From NCBI GenBank assembly GCA_949893755.1, contig CATLCV010000034.1, forward strand, positions 1 to 33,622: a DNA stretch of 33,622 bases, in the 5' to 3' direction. Source of the stretch: an uncultured Lachnospiraceae bacterium (GTDB lineage Bacteria > Bacillota > Clostridia > Lachnospirales > Lachnospiraceae). The number at the start of each line of letters is the position of its first letter. The first letter of the stretch is position 1. Below the pieces are notes generated by a model that made no database searches, had not been told where the DNA came from, and worked only from the letters and a program-made list of their open reading frames with translations. The position numbers were made by a program, and so were the translations under genes. Shown here one piece after another: positions 8,052 through 16,003 of this stretch.

Positions 8052-9584
8052 ATGTTTGAAATATCGCAATTTGAAAGTTATAGAGAAGATAATCGCAGAG
8101 AAGTCAAAAAGGCAAAGGGCGGTCTCCCTCATTCCTTATGGGATACGTATTCAGCATTTGCGAATTGTTATGGAGGAGTTATTATTCTTGGCGTTTGTGA
8201 AAATGAAGATGGGAGCTGGAATACAACAGGATTAAGCAATGAGGCAAAACTTCGGAAGGATTTTTGGGATACGATCAATAATGTCACAAAAGTCAGTGCT
8301 AATCTATTAGCAGACGATGATGTTAAGACCTATACGATCGGCAGCGATGCCATCATGGTCATTACAGTACCGCCAGCTGGCAGGGAACAGAAACCTGTTT
8401 ATATCAATAATGATATTTTTAGGGGCACCTTTCGAAGAAATTGGGAGGGAGATTATCATTGTACACCGAGTGAAGTGCGCGCAATGCTGCGGGATCAGAC
8501 GGAACAGACGATGGATATGAAAGTGCTGGAGAACTGGTCTCTTGAAGACCTTAACCAGGAAACAATTCAGGCTTATAGAAATATGCACAGAAGCTGGAAG
8601 CCTGGTCATGTATGGGGAATGTTAGAGGATGCGGAATATTTGAGAAATATAGGAGCGGCTGCACGCTCAAAAGAAGATGGACAATTACATCCCACAGCAG
8701 CCGGAATGCTGATGTTTGGAGATGAATATAATATTGTTCGGGAATTTCCAGAATATTTTCTTGATTATAGAGAAACTCTTGATCCAACAATCCGATGGAC
8801 GGACCGCCTGCAGTCAAGTTCCGGGGAATGGTCTGGGAATGTATTTGATTTTTACTTCAGAGTCTATAATAAGATTGCAAAAGACATTAAGACTCCTTTC
8901 AAGCTGGTGGGTGGAGAAAGGGTAGATGATACTCCTGTTCATAAGGCACTGAGAGAAGCGTTAGCAAATTGTCTGGTGAATACCGATTTTTATTTGCCAA
9001 GAGGCGTAGTTATCAAAAAAGGAAATGATAAACTTGTCTTAGAAAATCCGGGATATATCCGTACCGGAAAGATCCAGATGCGAAGAGGCGGTGAATCCGA
9101 TCCAAGGAATAAGGCTTTAATGAAAATGTTCAATTTGATTAATATTGGTGAACGGGCAGGAAGCGGGGTGCCGGACGTTTTCAAAACGTGGGAAGAGCAG
9201 GGCTGGGAGGAACCAATGATCGAAGAACGGTACGGAGATACTGCCAGGACAAGCCTGATCTTATCATTCAATGAAAAACAAGCGAAAAAAACAAGCGAAA
9301 AAAACAAGCGAAAAAAACAAGCGAAAAAAACAAGCGAAAAAAACAAGCGGAATAAAACAAGCGGAATAAAACAGACTAGAAAAACCCTGAAAAACAAAGA
9401 GAACATATTAGAATATTTACAGAAAAATGGTGATTCAAAAACAGGTGACATTGCGGAATTTCTCAAGCTGAGTGAATCAAGGACAAGAGCTATTTTGAAA
9501 GAACTGGTTATTGAAGAAAAAATCATCGCAAACGGTGGAACCAAAAATAAAATTTATTTTTTGAAAAATGCAGATATTTTATAG
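8052..9584 (+). CDS. AlbA_2 (Schlafen-like) / GHKL-type ATPase / winged-helix protein
   Basis: The N-terminal AlbA_2 domain (about 10-130) has EVKKAKGGLPHSLWDTYSAFAN followed by GGVIILGV, the hallmark of this putative nucleic-acid-binding fold. The middle holds an HATPase_c_4-type module: ALREALANCLVNTDFY near 295, LENPG near 330, and GERAGSGVPDVFKTW near 360. A Lys-rich linker (about 410-440) made of a 13-residue repeat leads to a C-terminal winged helix with KTGDIAEFLKLSESRTRAILKEL. Proteins of this layout are usually annotated as ATP-binding transcriptional regulators and are found in accessory regions; the true role is unsettled. The gene is far more AT-rich than its neighbours, suggesting transfer. 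The linker is coded by a 13-base tandem repeat (separate entry), so the C-terminal domain depends on repeat number. AAAGGA lies before the ATG. Confidence 0.88.
   Translation: MFEISQFESYREDNRREVKKAKGGLPHSLWDTYSAFANCYGGVIILGVCENEDGSWNTTGLSNEAKLRKDFWDTINNVTKVSANLLADDDVKTYTIGSDAIMVITVPPAGREQKPVYINNDIFRGTFRRNWEGDYHCTPSEVRAMLRDQTEQTMDMKVLENWSLEDLNQETIQAYRNMHRSWKPGHVWGMLEDAEYLRNIGAAARSKEDGQLHPTAAGMLMFGDEYNIVREFPEYFLDYRETLDPTIRWTDRLQSSSGEWSGNVFDFYFRVYNKIAKDIKTPFKLVGGERVDDTPVHKALREALANCLVNTDFYLPRGVVIKKGNDKLVLENPGYIRTGKIQMRRGGESDPRNKALMKMFNLINIGERAGSGVPDVFKTWEEQGWEEPMIEERYGDTARTSLILSFNEKQAKKTSEKNKRKKQAKKTSEKNKRNKTSGIKQTRKTLKNKENILEYLQKNGDSKTGDIAEFLKLSESRTRAILKELVIEEKIIANGGTKNKIYFLKNADIL
9279..9371 (+). 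repeat. 13-base coding tandem repeat with A7 runs
   Basis: The unit CAAGCGAAAAAAA begins at 9279, 9292, 9305, 9318, 9331 and 9344 at an exact 13-base period. It is followed by two 14-base variants, CAAGCGGAATAAAA, at 9344 and 9358. Because 13 is not a multiple of 3, each unit is read in a new frame, and three units give one 13-residue protein repeat. The array lies between the ATPase and winged-helix domains of the gene at 8052-9584. The GGAATAA variants at its end supply TAA stops in both other frames (9353-9355 and 9367-9369). Confidence 0.95.
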
Positions 9585-9599
9585 CATGAAAGGAGCCCT

Positions 9600-10088
9600 A
9601 TGAAGATCAGAAAAGCAACCCCGACAGATCTGGACATCCTTCTGCGGCTGTATGACAATGCCCGCAGGTTCATGGCTGCCCACGGCAATCCGACCCAGTG
9701 GGGAACCGCCTATCCGCCACGTACTCTTCTGGAATCTGATATTGCGGAAGGCTGCAGCTATGTCTGCGAGGAACAGCAAAAGGTGATCGCCGCATTTTAT
9801 TACCGGTTCGGCGAAGAGGACTCCTACCGCCGCATCTGCAATGGGCAGTGGCTGGATGAGTCCCCTTACGGCGTCGTCCACCGCATCACATCGGACGGCA
9901 CCATCCGGGGCGCCGGTTCCTTCTGCCTGGACTGGGCACTCTCGCAGTGCAGAAATCTGAGGATCGATACGCACCGGGACAACCGGGTGATGCAGCGTTT
10001 ATTAGAGAAACGCCAGTTTACCCGGTGCGGGATCATTTATCTCGAGGACGGCAGTGAACGGATCGCCTACCAGAAAAAGATCCTATAG
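9600..10088 (+). CDS. GNAT family N-acetyltransferase
   Basis: Predicted acetyl-CoA-dependent acyltransferase of 162 residues, the usual GNAT size. It begins MKIRKATPTDLDILLRLYD, the first strand and helix of the fold. The C-terminal half reads LRIDTHRDNRVMQRLLEKRQF and then CGIIYLEDG, the pattern of a GNAT subgroup common in Firmicutes. GGAG lies shortly before the ATG, 15 bases after the preceding gene, so the two may share a transcript, although the base composition differs sharply. The motif A loop (QxxGxG/A) is poorly matched (TIRGAGSFCLDWAL near residue 105). The substrate cannot be inferred. Confidence 0.85.
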   Translation: MKIRKATPTDLDILLRLYDNARRFMAAHGNPTQWGTAYPPRTLLESDIAEGCSYVCEEQQKVIAAFYYRFGEEDSYRRICNGQWLDESPYGVVHRITSDGTIRGAGSFCLDWALSQCRNLRIDTHRDNRVMQRLLEKRQFTRCGIIYLEDGSERIAYQKKIL

Positions 10089-10097
10089 ATTTCCGGG

Positions 10098-11798
10098 TCA
10101 TGGGAGTTTCCGGGCATTCTCTGATATTGCCGCCCGGATCGCGGCATTGATGTTTTCCCGGACCTCCACGAGATAGGATGCCTTCTGCGGATAGGCGCGG
10201 AAGGTGATCTCCCCGTGTTCTTCTTCCATCAGGCATTTCATGACCGTTTCCCGGTCCGTCAGGTTTTCCAGATGATTCATTGCGCGCAGGTCCGCCATCG
10301 CCTTTTCCATCAGCATCGAGCGGATCGAATCCACCGGCTTCCCGTCCTTTCCCGGATATACCAGAAACGGATCTCCTGACGGAAATGCTCCGTCCGCGTC
10401 GGTGCACTGATACGGATCGATCGGATACAGGGAAAATTCACTGTTGTAAAAATTATATCCCCAATGCAGAAAACCGCTGACCGCATATTTATAGAGCTGA
10501 ATACCAAGGATCCTTGTGCGGAATCCCGGCAGGGCAATAAAGCGGTTGGAGACCTCCAGATGCTGGGCAGTACAGTAATATGTCCACAGTCTGGGCGGAC
10601 GGTTCTTCAAAAATGGCTCTATATGGTCATTGGCGCATACCGGCTCCTCCACAGCGCCCTGCTCATAGAACCTGTACTCGGAAAGCGCGTCTATCATATG
10701 GTATCCCGACAGAGATTCTTTTACCAGATTTTTTGCATGGATGTAGGACTCCAGGTCCTTTTCCTCCGGTTCGTCTGATATGTGAAAATAACACTGCTTT
10801 CCTATGCCGAGCCGTTCAATCTCTTCCGTAAAGGAGGTAAGAAACGCCTGCAAAAATTTCTTATATTCCTCTCCGTCAGCCCTGGTCTCCCACCCGAAAA
10901 GTTTGCATTCCTCTCCGTTGACCCTGCCGACGATCTTCGGCGCCGCCTTCGCCCCCCACTGGCTGAACAGATGCGAAATTTCAAAATATCTGATCCCACA
11001 GCGCCTGCACATTTCCACCCACCGCCGGAATCTGTCATAGCCAAATTCATAACCCTGGTCCGTCACGGTCACATCCACCAGCTGTACGGTGCGCCGTTCC
11101 CCATTCACAGCCGTATCCAGAGGAGGCGTGAATACCGGTGTAAGCAGCATATTACAGCCCCTTTTGACCGCATGACGGACAAAATTTTCTATGATCTCCC
11201 AATGCCTCTCACTGAATACTTCCACACCGTAATATTCTGCCAGACAATCGCAGTGGAACCATTCCGTATGCCGGATCTTTAATTCCGGAAGTGCCGTGTT
11301 TAATATCTCCGCAGTTATGTCCGCCTCTGCAAACAATGGCCTCATCCCCGGCGCATGAGCCTGGCTTTCCAAAATGATCTTTACCGGATATTCCCCGGCC
11401 GATGCATCTTCCGTTGTCTCGATATCGATCCACAGACTCCTCCACTGGCCGGAAATGATTGGAAATCCAAATTCCCCCAAGTCCTCCAGCAGGTCCGGAT
11501 ACAGCCCCGGCTCTGTGGTCAGATATCCCTCATCCCTCTCCATGTGGCACGGGTAGGCGCAGGGCACCAGTCCCACCTTTTTTACCCTGACCCTGATTCC
11601 GTCCGGCGCCTCAATCCGGACGGTCCCCCGCTGCTTTCTTTCCACGTCACCATAGTACGCGATCTGGAATGAAACCGTCTCCCCTTTCAAGGCTGTCAAT
11701 CGGCTGACAGCCCCGTCCTCCGAAGGCTTTCGGGACGGAAAAACCTTTTCCATGTCTGAAACCAGCTTTACCTGCAGTTTATGCTCCTGAACATCCAT
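10098..11798 (-). CDS. DUF4091 domain-containing protein (glycoside hydrolase-like)
   Basis: 566-residue protein with an N-terminal beta-rich part (about 1-160, with KGETVSFQIAYYG) and a TIM-barrel-like part. HISDEPEE near residue 330 carries an acidic pair suited to a retaining glycosidase. The C-terminal DUF4091 region shows HWGYNFYN near 445 and DPFLVYPGKDGKPVDSIR near 485, typical of this family. No signal peptide is visible, so it appears cytosolic. The start at 11798 is chosen because GGAGGA lies 7 bases before it; the frame is open to 11828. Only 9 bases separate its stop from that of the converging GNAT gene. The substrate is unknown. Confidence 0.85.
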   Translation of the reverse strand: MDVQEHKLQVKLVSDMEKVFPSRKPSEDGAVSRLTALKGETVSFQIAYYGDVERKQRGTVRIEAPDGIRVRVKKVGLVPCAYPCHMERDEGYLTTEPGLYPDLLEDLGEFGFPIISGQWRSLWIDIETTEDASAGEYPVKIILESQAHAPGMRPLFAEADITAEILNTALPELKIRHTEWFHCDCLAEYYGVEVFSERHWEIIENFVRHAVKRGCNMLLTPVFTPPLDTAVNGERRTVQLVDVTVTDQGYEFGYDRFRRWVEMCRRCGIRYFEISHLFSQWGAKAAPKIVGRVNGEECKLFGWETRADGEEYKKFLQAFLTSFTEEIERLGIGKQCYFHISDEPEEKDLESYIHAKNLVKESLSGYHMIDALSEYRFYEQGAVEEPVCANDHIEPFLKNRPPRLWTYYCTAQHLEVSNRFIALPGFRTRILGIQLYKYAVSGFLHWGYNFYNSEFSLYPIDPYQCTDADGAFPSGDPFLVYPGKDGKPVDSIRSMLMEKAMADLRAMNHLENLTDRETVMKCLMEEEHGEITFRAYPQKASYLVEVRENINAAIRAAISENARKLP

Positions 11799-11878
11799 AT
11801 TCGCTTCCTCCATTTTATTCTTGAACATATCATAGCCATTTTGCGCAGAGACGTCAACACTCTTCGAAATTTAAAAGA

Positions 11879-11907
11879 TTGACGGAGCGTTGATTTACCG
11901 ATATAAT
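11879..11907 (+). promoter_or_regulatory. Predicted sigma-A promoter of the YczE-like gene
   Basis: TTGACG (11879-11884), 17-base spacer, TATAAT (11902-11907), 36 bases before the start codon at 11944. Near-consensus. Confidence 0.85.
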
Positions 11908-11943
11908 GTAGGAAAATCATTTTAACGTGAAAAGGACACTGCC

Positions 11944-12615
11944 ATGCAAAAAAGAACTCTCAAAGAAATATTGCTGCGAATCGTAATCTTATTCATCGGC
12001 CTGACCATCGCTCATCTGGGCGTCACCCTGTTCCTTTTGGCCGACCTCGGCGCAGACCCCTTCAATGTGCTGATACAGGGGCTTTTCCGGACGGCTCAGA
12101 ATCTGACGGGATGGACGTTCCTTACACACGGCCGGGTACATATGACGATCTGTTTTTTGATCATCCTGGTACTGCTGATCGCAGACCGCAGTTATATCAA
12201 GATCGGCACGGTCCTGTGCATGATCTGCGGCGGACCGATCATTGACTTTTTTACCCTGCTTTTGGGCGGGCTCATCCATTCCGGCAATCCGTTTGCGGTA
12301 CGGATCCTCGTGCTGGCTGCCGGCTGCGTGATCCTGGCTTTCGGCATGACGATCGTCATGAAGTCTGATTCCGGTGTGGGGCCCAATGACCTGGTGGCGA
12401 TCGTGATCAGCGATAAGCTGGGACGGTCATTCAGCATAACCCGTATTGTGGTGGACGTGTGCTTTGTAGCCGCCGGATTTCTGATGGGCGGGGCTGTCGG
12501 GATTGGAACGATCATATGTGCGGCGCTGGTGGGCCCGGTGGCTGGAATCTTCCTTCCTCACAGCGAAAAAATAGTGGAACGGATCATAGCTTCTGCAAAT
12601 GTCCAAAACACCTGA
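11944..12615 (+). CDS. YczE/YyaS/YitT-like integral membrane protein
   Basis: 223-residue hydrophobic protein with about five or six membrane segments: about 12-32, 66-82, 88-108, 118-138 and 165-195. Motifs typical of the YczE group are GLTIAHLGVTLFLLADLGADPFNV near the start (shown in part), DSGVGPNDL near residue 142 and GGAVGIGTI near 180. The function of this family is not established; B. subtilis yczE has been linked to surfactin and bacillaene regulation. AAAGGA lies 7 bases before the ATG. It stands alone, with its own promoter and a downstream hairpin. Confidence 0.88.
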   Translation: MQKRTLKEILLRIVILFIGLTIAHLGVTLFLLADLGADPFNVLIQGLFRTAQNLTGWTFLTHGRVHMTICFLIILVLLIADRSYIKIGTVLCMICGGPIIDFFTLLLGGLIHSGNPFAVRILVLAAGCVILAFGMTIVMKSDSGVGPNDLVAIVISDKLGRSFSITRIVVDVCFVAAGFLMGGAVGIGTIICAALVGPVAGIFLPHSEKIVERIIASANVQNT

Positions 12616-12620
12616 ATGCC

Positions 12621-12635
12621 CCCCGATGCAAGCAT
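12621..12635 (-). repeat. 15-base motif, copy 2 (inverted partner at 7129-7143)
   Basis: CCCCGATGCAAGCAT is the exact reverse complement of 7129-7143 and lies 5 bases after the YczE-like stop. See the first copy. No clear coding signal is seen in 12616-12835. Confidence 0.4.
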
Positions 12636-12686
12636 ACGTGGTATGAGATCCCTGAAGAAGTAGAATGTGTTACGATCCAGATGAAA

Positions 12687-12733
12687 AGGCTGTTCCTGCT
12701 GCGGACCAAATACATCCGCAGCAGGAACAGCCT
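12687..12733. terminator. 18-bp perfect hairpin, probable terminator for hypB and the YczE-like gene
   Basis: AGGCTGTTCCTGCTGCGG (12687-12704) pairs without mismatch with 12716-12733 across an 11-base loop. It sits between converging genes. On the minus strand it is followed by TTTTC, which favours termination of hypAB; on the plus strand CATATTT follows. Confidence 0.8.
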
Positions 12734-12835
12734 CATATTTCGGACTCCCCCGGCAGCCTGGTTGAACCTGACGGCATCATCCGGACCTCCCTTGCAACTG
12801 CATGAGCTACTCTCCCGCCGTCTTGCGCCGGACAG

Positions 12836-13498
12836 CTACCGATTCCATTCCGTCACTTCCTCATACAGCCACTGAGTCCACACGTCCACGCCTTCTCCCG
12901 TCTTTGCGCTGATGGGGAAGATTTTAAGCTTCGGATTTCGCATCAGGGCATACTCCTTCACCTTCTCCATATCAAAGTCAAAATACGGCAGCACATCGAT
13001 CTTATTGATGATCAACGCGTCGCATACTGTAAAGATCAGAGGGTATTTTAACGGCTTGTCGTGTCCCTCCGGAACGGAAAGGATCATGGCGTTTTTCACC
13101 GCGCCTGTATCAAATTCTGCCGGACACACCAGGTTCCCTACATTTTCCAGAATCGCCAGGTCCAGATCCTGTGCCTGCAGCTCCTTCAAGCCATGCTCTG
13201 TCATGCCCGCATCCAGATGGCACATGCCTCCCGTGTGGAGCTGGATCGTCCGCACGCCGGTTTTTGCCATTGTCTCCGCATCTACCGCCGAGTCGATATC
13301 CGCCTCCATCACCCCGATCCGCAGTCTCTCCTTCAGACTGCCGACGGTCCGTAAGAGGGTCGTCGTCTTCCCGCTTCCGGGAGAGCTCATCAGGTTAAGA
13401 AGAAAGGTCTTCTGAGCTTTCAGATCCGTTCTCAGCCTGTCCGCCTGCGCGTCATTGTCTGCAAATACACTTTGTTTTACTTCGATGATTCTTACCAT
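12836..13498 (-). CDS. hypB: Hydrogenase nickel incorporation protein HypB
   Basis: SIMIBI-class GTPase that works with HypA to load nickel into [NiFe]-hydrogenase or other nickel enzymes. Visible motifs are the P-loop SSPGSGKTT near residue 38, MEADIDSAVDAE near 65, GGMCHLDAGM with the interface metal Cys-His near 90, ENVGNLVCP near 118, and the guanine motif NKID near 165. The 220-residue length is normal; there is no His-rich N-terminal nickel store. The ATG at 13498 is preferred over 13513 because GGAG lies 8 bases upstream. It starts 4 bases after hypA ends, so the two are translationally close. No HypC-F and no nickel enzyme are in this window. Confidence 0.95.
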   Translation of the reverse strand: MVRIIEVKQSVFADNDAQADRLRTDLKAQKTFLLNLMSSPGSGKTTTLLRTVGSLKERLRIGVMEADIDSAVDAETMAKTGVRTIQLHTGGMCHLDAGMTEHGLKELQAQDLDLAILENVGNLVCPAEFDTGAVKNAMILSVPEGHDKPLKYPLIFTVCDALIINKIDVLPYFDFDMEKVKEYALMRNPKLKIFPISAKTGEGVDVWTQWLYEEVTEWNR

Positions 13499-13502
13499 TT
13501 GC

Positions 13503-13844
13503 TCAATCTCCATATATTTCTTTGATCATAAATTCCGTTCCGCCCGAAGGCTTTATTTTATCGCTACCGCATTCCGGGCAGCGAAACCCATCTTCTCCTG
13601 CCGGAAATTCGCAGTCGCAGTCCAGACAGCGGATCCTGCCCGGAATCACCTCCATCTCCATTTTCAGGTCTACAAACGGAGTCTTATATATGGCCGCCGG
13701 GAAGCATTCTTCCATATAGCGGGGAACCACGCCGGAAAGCTCCCCCACTTCAAGCACCACCTTTTCGATATGGTTCAGTTCCTCTTCCGCCATGACCCGT
13801 TCCAGCGTCTTTAACATTGCACTGATGATTCCCACCTCATGCAT
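13503..13844 (-). CDS. hypA: Hydrogenase maturation nickel metallochaperone HypA
   Basis: 113-residue nickel chaperone. It begins MHEVGII, in which His2 is the nickel ligand of the family. The zinc site is made by CLDC and CPEC (about residues 73-95). A typical ELSGVVP phrase lies near 39. The start at 13844 is set by the conserved MHE N-terminus and GGGAGGA 7 bases upstream. It lies 52 bases after the end of the damaged FAD oxidoreductase and directly before hypB. Confidence 0.95.
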   Translation of the reverse strand: MHEVGIISAMLKTLERVMAEEELNHIEKVVLEVGELSGVVPRYMEECFPAAIYKTPFVDLKMEMEVIPGRIRCLDCDCEFPAGEDGFRCPECGSDKIKPSGGTEFMIKEIYGD

Positions 13845-13896
13845 GACTTTTCCTCCCTTTGTTCTCCTGCTGCCGTCTGATTCCATCCGAAGCCTT

Positions 13897-15205
13897 TCAT
13901 TTCTTCGTTGCCGACGCAAGAATCTTTCCGGTCCGCTTTACCGCATATTTTGCCACCTGGATGGGCATCTGTTCAAATGCGCCGAACTGCACGTCGTACC
14001 GTCTCTCCAGAGAGATCGCGTCAAACTTACACTTTGTGGTGCACTGTCCGCAGCCGATACACAGATACTGGTCTACCTTTGTCGCTCCGCAGCCTAAGCA
14101 TCTGGCCGTCTCCGCCTTCACCTGCTCCTCGGTAAAGGTTCCCCGTGAATCCCGGGCTGTCAGCGCATACTCCGTGTTGACCGCCGGCCTCTGCCGCGGG
14201 GTCCTGTCAAATTGATCCAGAGCCAGATTCTTTTTGTTCAGTGCCTTATGGATACGTCGGTCTCTTCCCAGTGTCAGAGACTGTCCCGGCTGTACGAAGC
14301 GGTGCAGGGAAATGGCTGCTTCTTTTCCTGCGGCAATGGCATCAATACAGAACTTCGGCCCGGTCACCGCGTCGCCTCCGGCAAATAGATCCGGCTGCGC
14401 GGTCTGATAGGTAAACTCGTCTGCTTTCACGGTTCCGTTTGGATTGAGTTCCGCCTTGCTGCCTTTCAGTAGATTCCCCCACCGAATGCTCTGGCCGATT
14501 GCCGACAGGACCATACTGCAGGCTATTTCCCGGGTCTCTTCTTCCGCGTAAACCGGACGGAAACGCCCGTCCTCTCCAAATACGGACACACATTTTTTGA
14601 AAAGGATCCCGGTTACGGCCCCGTCCGCGGTCCGCATCTCCTTGGGTCCCCAGCCGTTATGGATCCGAATTCCTTCTTCCAATGCTTCCTCTACTTCTTC
14701 TTTCAGCGCCGGCATCTCTTCTTCCGATTCCAGACAATACAGATCCACCGATTCCGCACCCTGGCGGACTGCGGCGCGGGCCACATCCATAGCCACATTT
14801 CCGCCGCCGATGACTGCCACAGGCCCCTGGATCGGCTCCTGTACACCCAGATTCACATTTCGGAGAAATTCGATCCCGGACACCACTCCTTCGGCATCCT
14901 CTCCGGGCACTCCAAGCTTTCGTCCTCCCTGCGCCCCGATGGCCAGGTAAAATGCCCTGTAGCCCTGTGAGCGCAGTTCATCCAACGTTACATCCTTTCC
15001 CACTTCCACACCGGTTCTGAATTCCACTCCAAGCTCCCGCAGGATATCGATCTCCGCGTCCACCACGTCCTTTTCCAGACGGAAGGAAGGGATTCCCAAT
15101 GTCAGCATGCCGCCGGACCCGCTCCGATCACAGCAATCTTTTTATCGCTGTAATCATGCCGCTTCTCCGGAATAAATCTTCCTTCTTTGGTCAGCTCCTG
15201 ATCTG
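13897..15205 (-). pseudogene. FAD/NAD(P) oxidoreductase with C-terminal FeS domain, broken near its N-terminus
   Basis: Related to the small subunit of glutamate synthase. The main frame (15108 to 13897) begins inside the FAD fold at GMLTLGIPSF, continues through the NAD(P)-binding GGGNVAMDVAR and the FAD motif DLFAGGDAVTGP, and ends with ferredoxin-type cysteines (CLGCG, then CIGCGQCTTKC). The missing N-terminal part is found upstream in another frame: minus-strand 15205 to about 15114 reads YADQELTKEGRFIPEKRH and then KKIAVIGAGPA, and stops. The dinucleotide-fold stretch between GAGPA and GGMLTLG (about 30 codons) is absent and the frame is shifted. Upstream of 15205 the homology ends abruptly at antisense LysR sequence. 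The ATG at 15108 could still give a 403-residue protein, but without a GxGxxG FAD site it is unlikely to work. Confidence 0.82.
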
Positions 15206-15207
15206 CA

Positions 15208-15881
15208 TAGAAGCGTTAAAGATCATTGAACGGCAGCAGCCTTCAAAGCTTCGGATCGGCCTTGCCAGCGGCATTTCCCATGGACTCAAAAATGATTTTC
15301 TGATCGCCTGGCAGAAAGCCTTTCCAAACGTATCCACGGATATCCAGGAATGGGGCGGCCCCATCTGCCAGAGCAGGCTGCTTTCCGGAGAGCTGGAGCT
15401 TGCCATCCTGATCGAACCCTTTGACAAATCCGGCATCCGCTATGATCCGCTGTGTCAGGATCATATGTTTGCCGCCATGCATATCAGCCATCCGTTTGCA
15501 TACACGAAGGAGCCGCTTCCCTTTGAGACTCTTGCACATGAGCCCATTATCACAGGCTCCTTTGACAATGTGCTGCGCCGCTTTTTTGATCACTGCTGCA
15601 AGCTGACTAAAATCCAGCCGCCCATCCTGATGTCCTCCAACTACAACGTGGACTTCGTAAATTCCATGTCCGAAAATATCGGCATCTCCACGCTGACCTC
15701 CGCGATGGCATTTTGCGTCACCAATCCGGACGTCGTGATCCGCAGACTGATCCTCCCCATCCCGGGCACCATCTATCTGTGTACCTCTGTCCGAAGCGGG
15801 GAGATAAAGGCGGTCCGGCAGTTTGTTTCCTTCTGCAGGGAGTATTTCCGGCAGAATCCGGTTCCGGTTTTTGAGGTCTGA
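15208..15881 (+). pseudogene. LysR-type regulator, effector domain only (DNA-binding domain lost)
   Basis: From about 15208 the plus strand encodes a LysR substrate-binding domain, beginning EALKIIERQQ and PSKLRIGLASGISHG, with LELAILIEPFDKSGIRYDPL in the middle and ending near RQNPVPVFEV. It is about 224 residues; intact LysR proteins are about 300 with an 85-residue winged helix first. The open frame extends back to 15099, but those codons are antisense to the oxidoreductase, not a helix-turn-helix. The regulator was probably divergent from the oxidoreductase it controlled, and the divergent promoter region is gone. Any product could not bind DNA in the normal way. Confidence 0.82.
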
Positions 15882-16003
15882 TCTATCTTGGATACCCGAA
15901 TCGAACTGTTGCAAATTGTTGCATCACCTGATTTCTCGTGTTAAAATATTGCTTAATAAGCCGGATTCATTTTTATGCGATCCACAAGGAGGTCGTAGAT
16001 AGC

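Noticed and set aside
9279..9371. CRISPR-like array
   Set aside because: Units are 13 bases with no spacers and lie inside an open reading frame; this is a simple tandem repeat.
15099..15209. N-terminal 37 codons of the open frame leading into the LysR fragment
   Set aside because: They are antisense to the oxidoreductase fragment and do not form a helix-turn-helix, so they are not a true LysR N-terminus.
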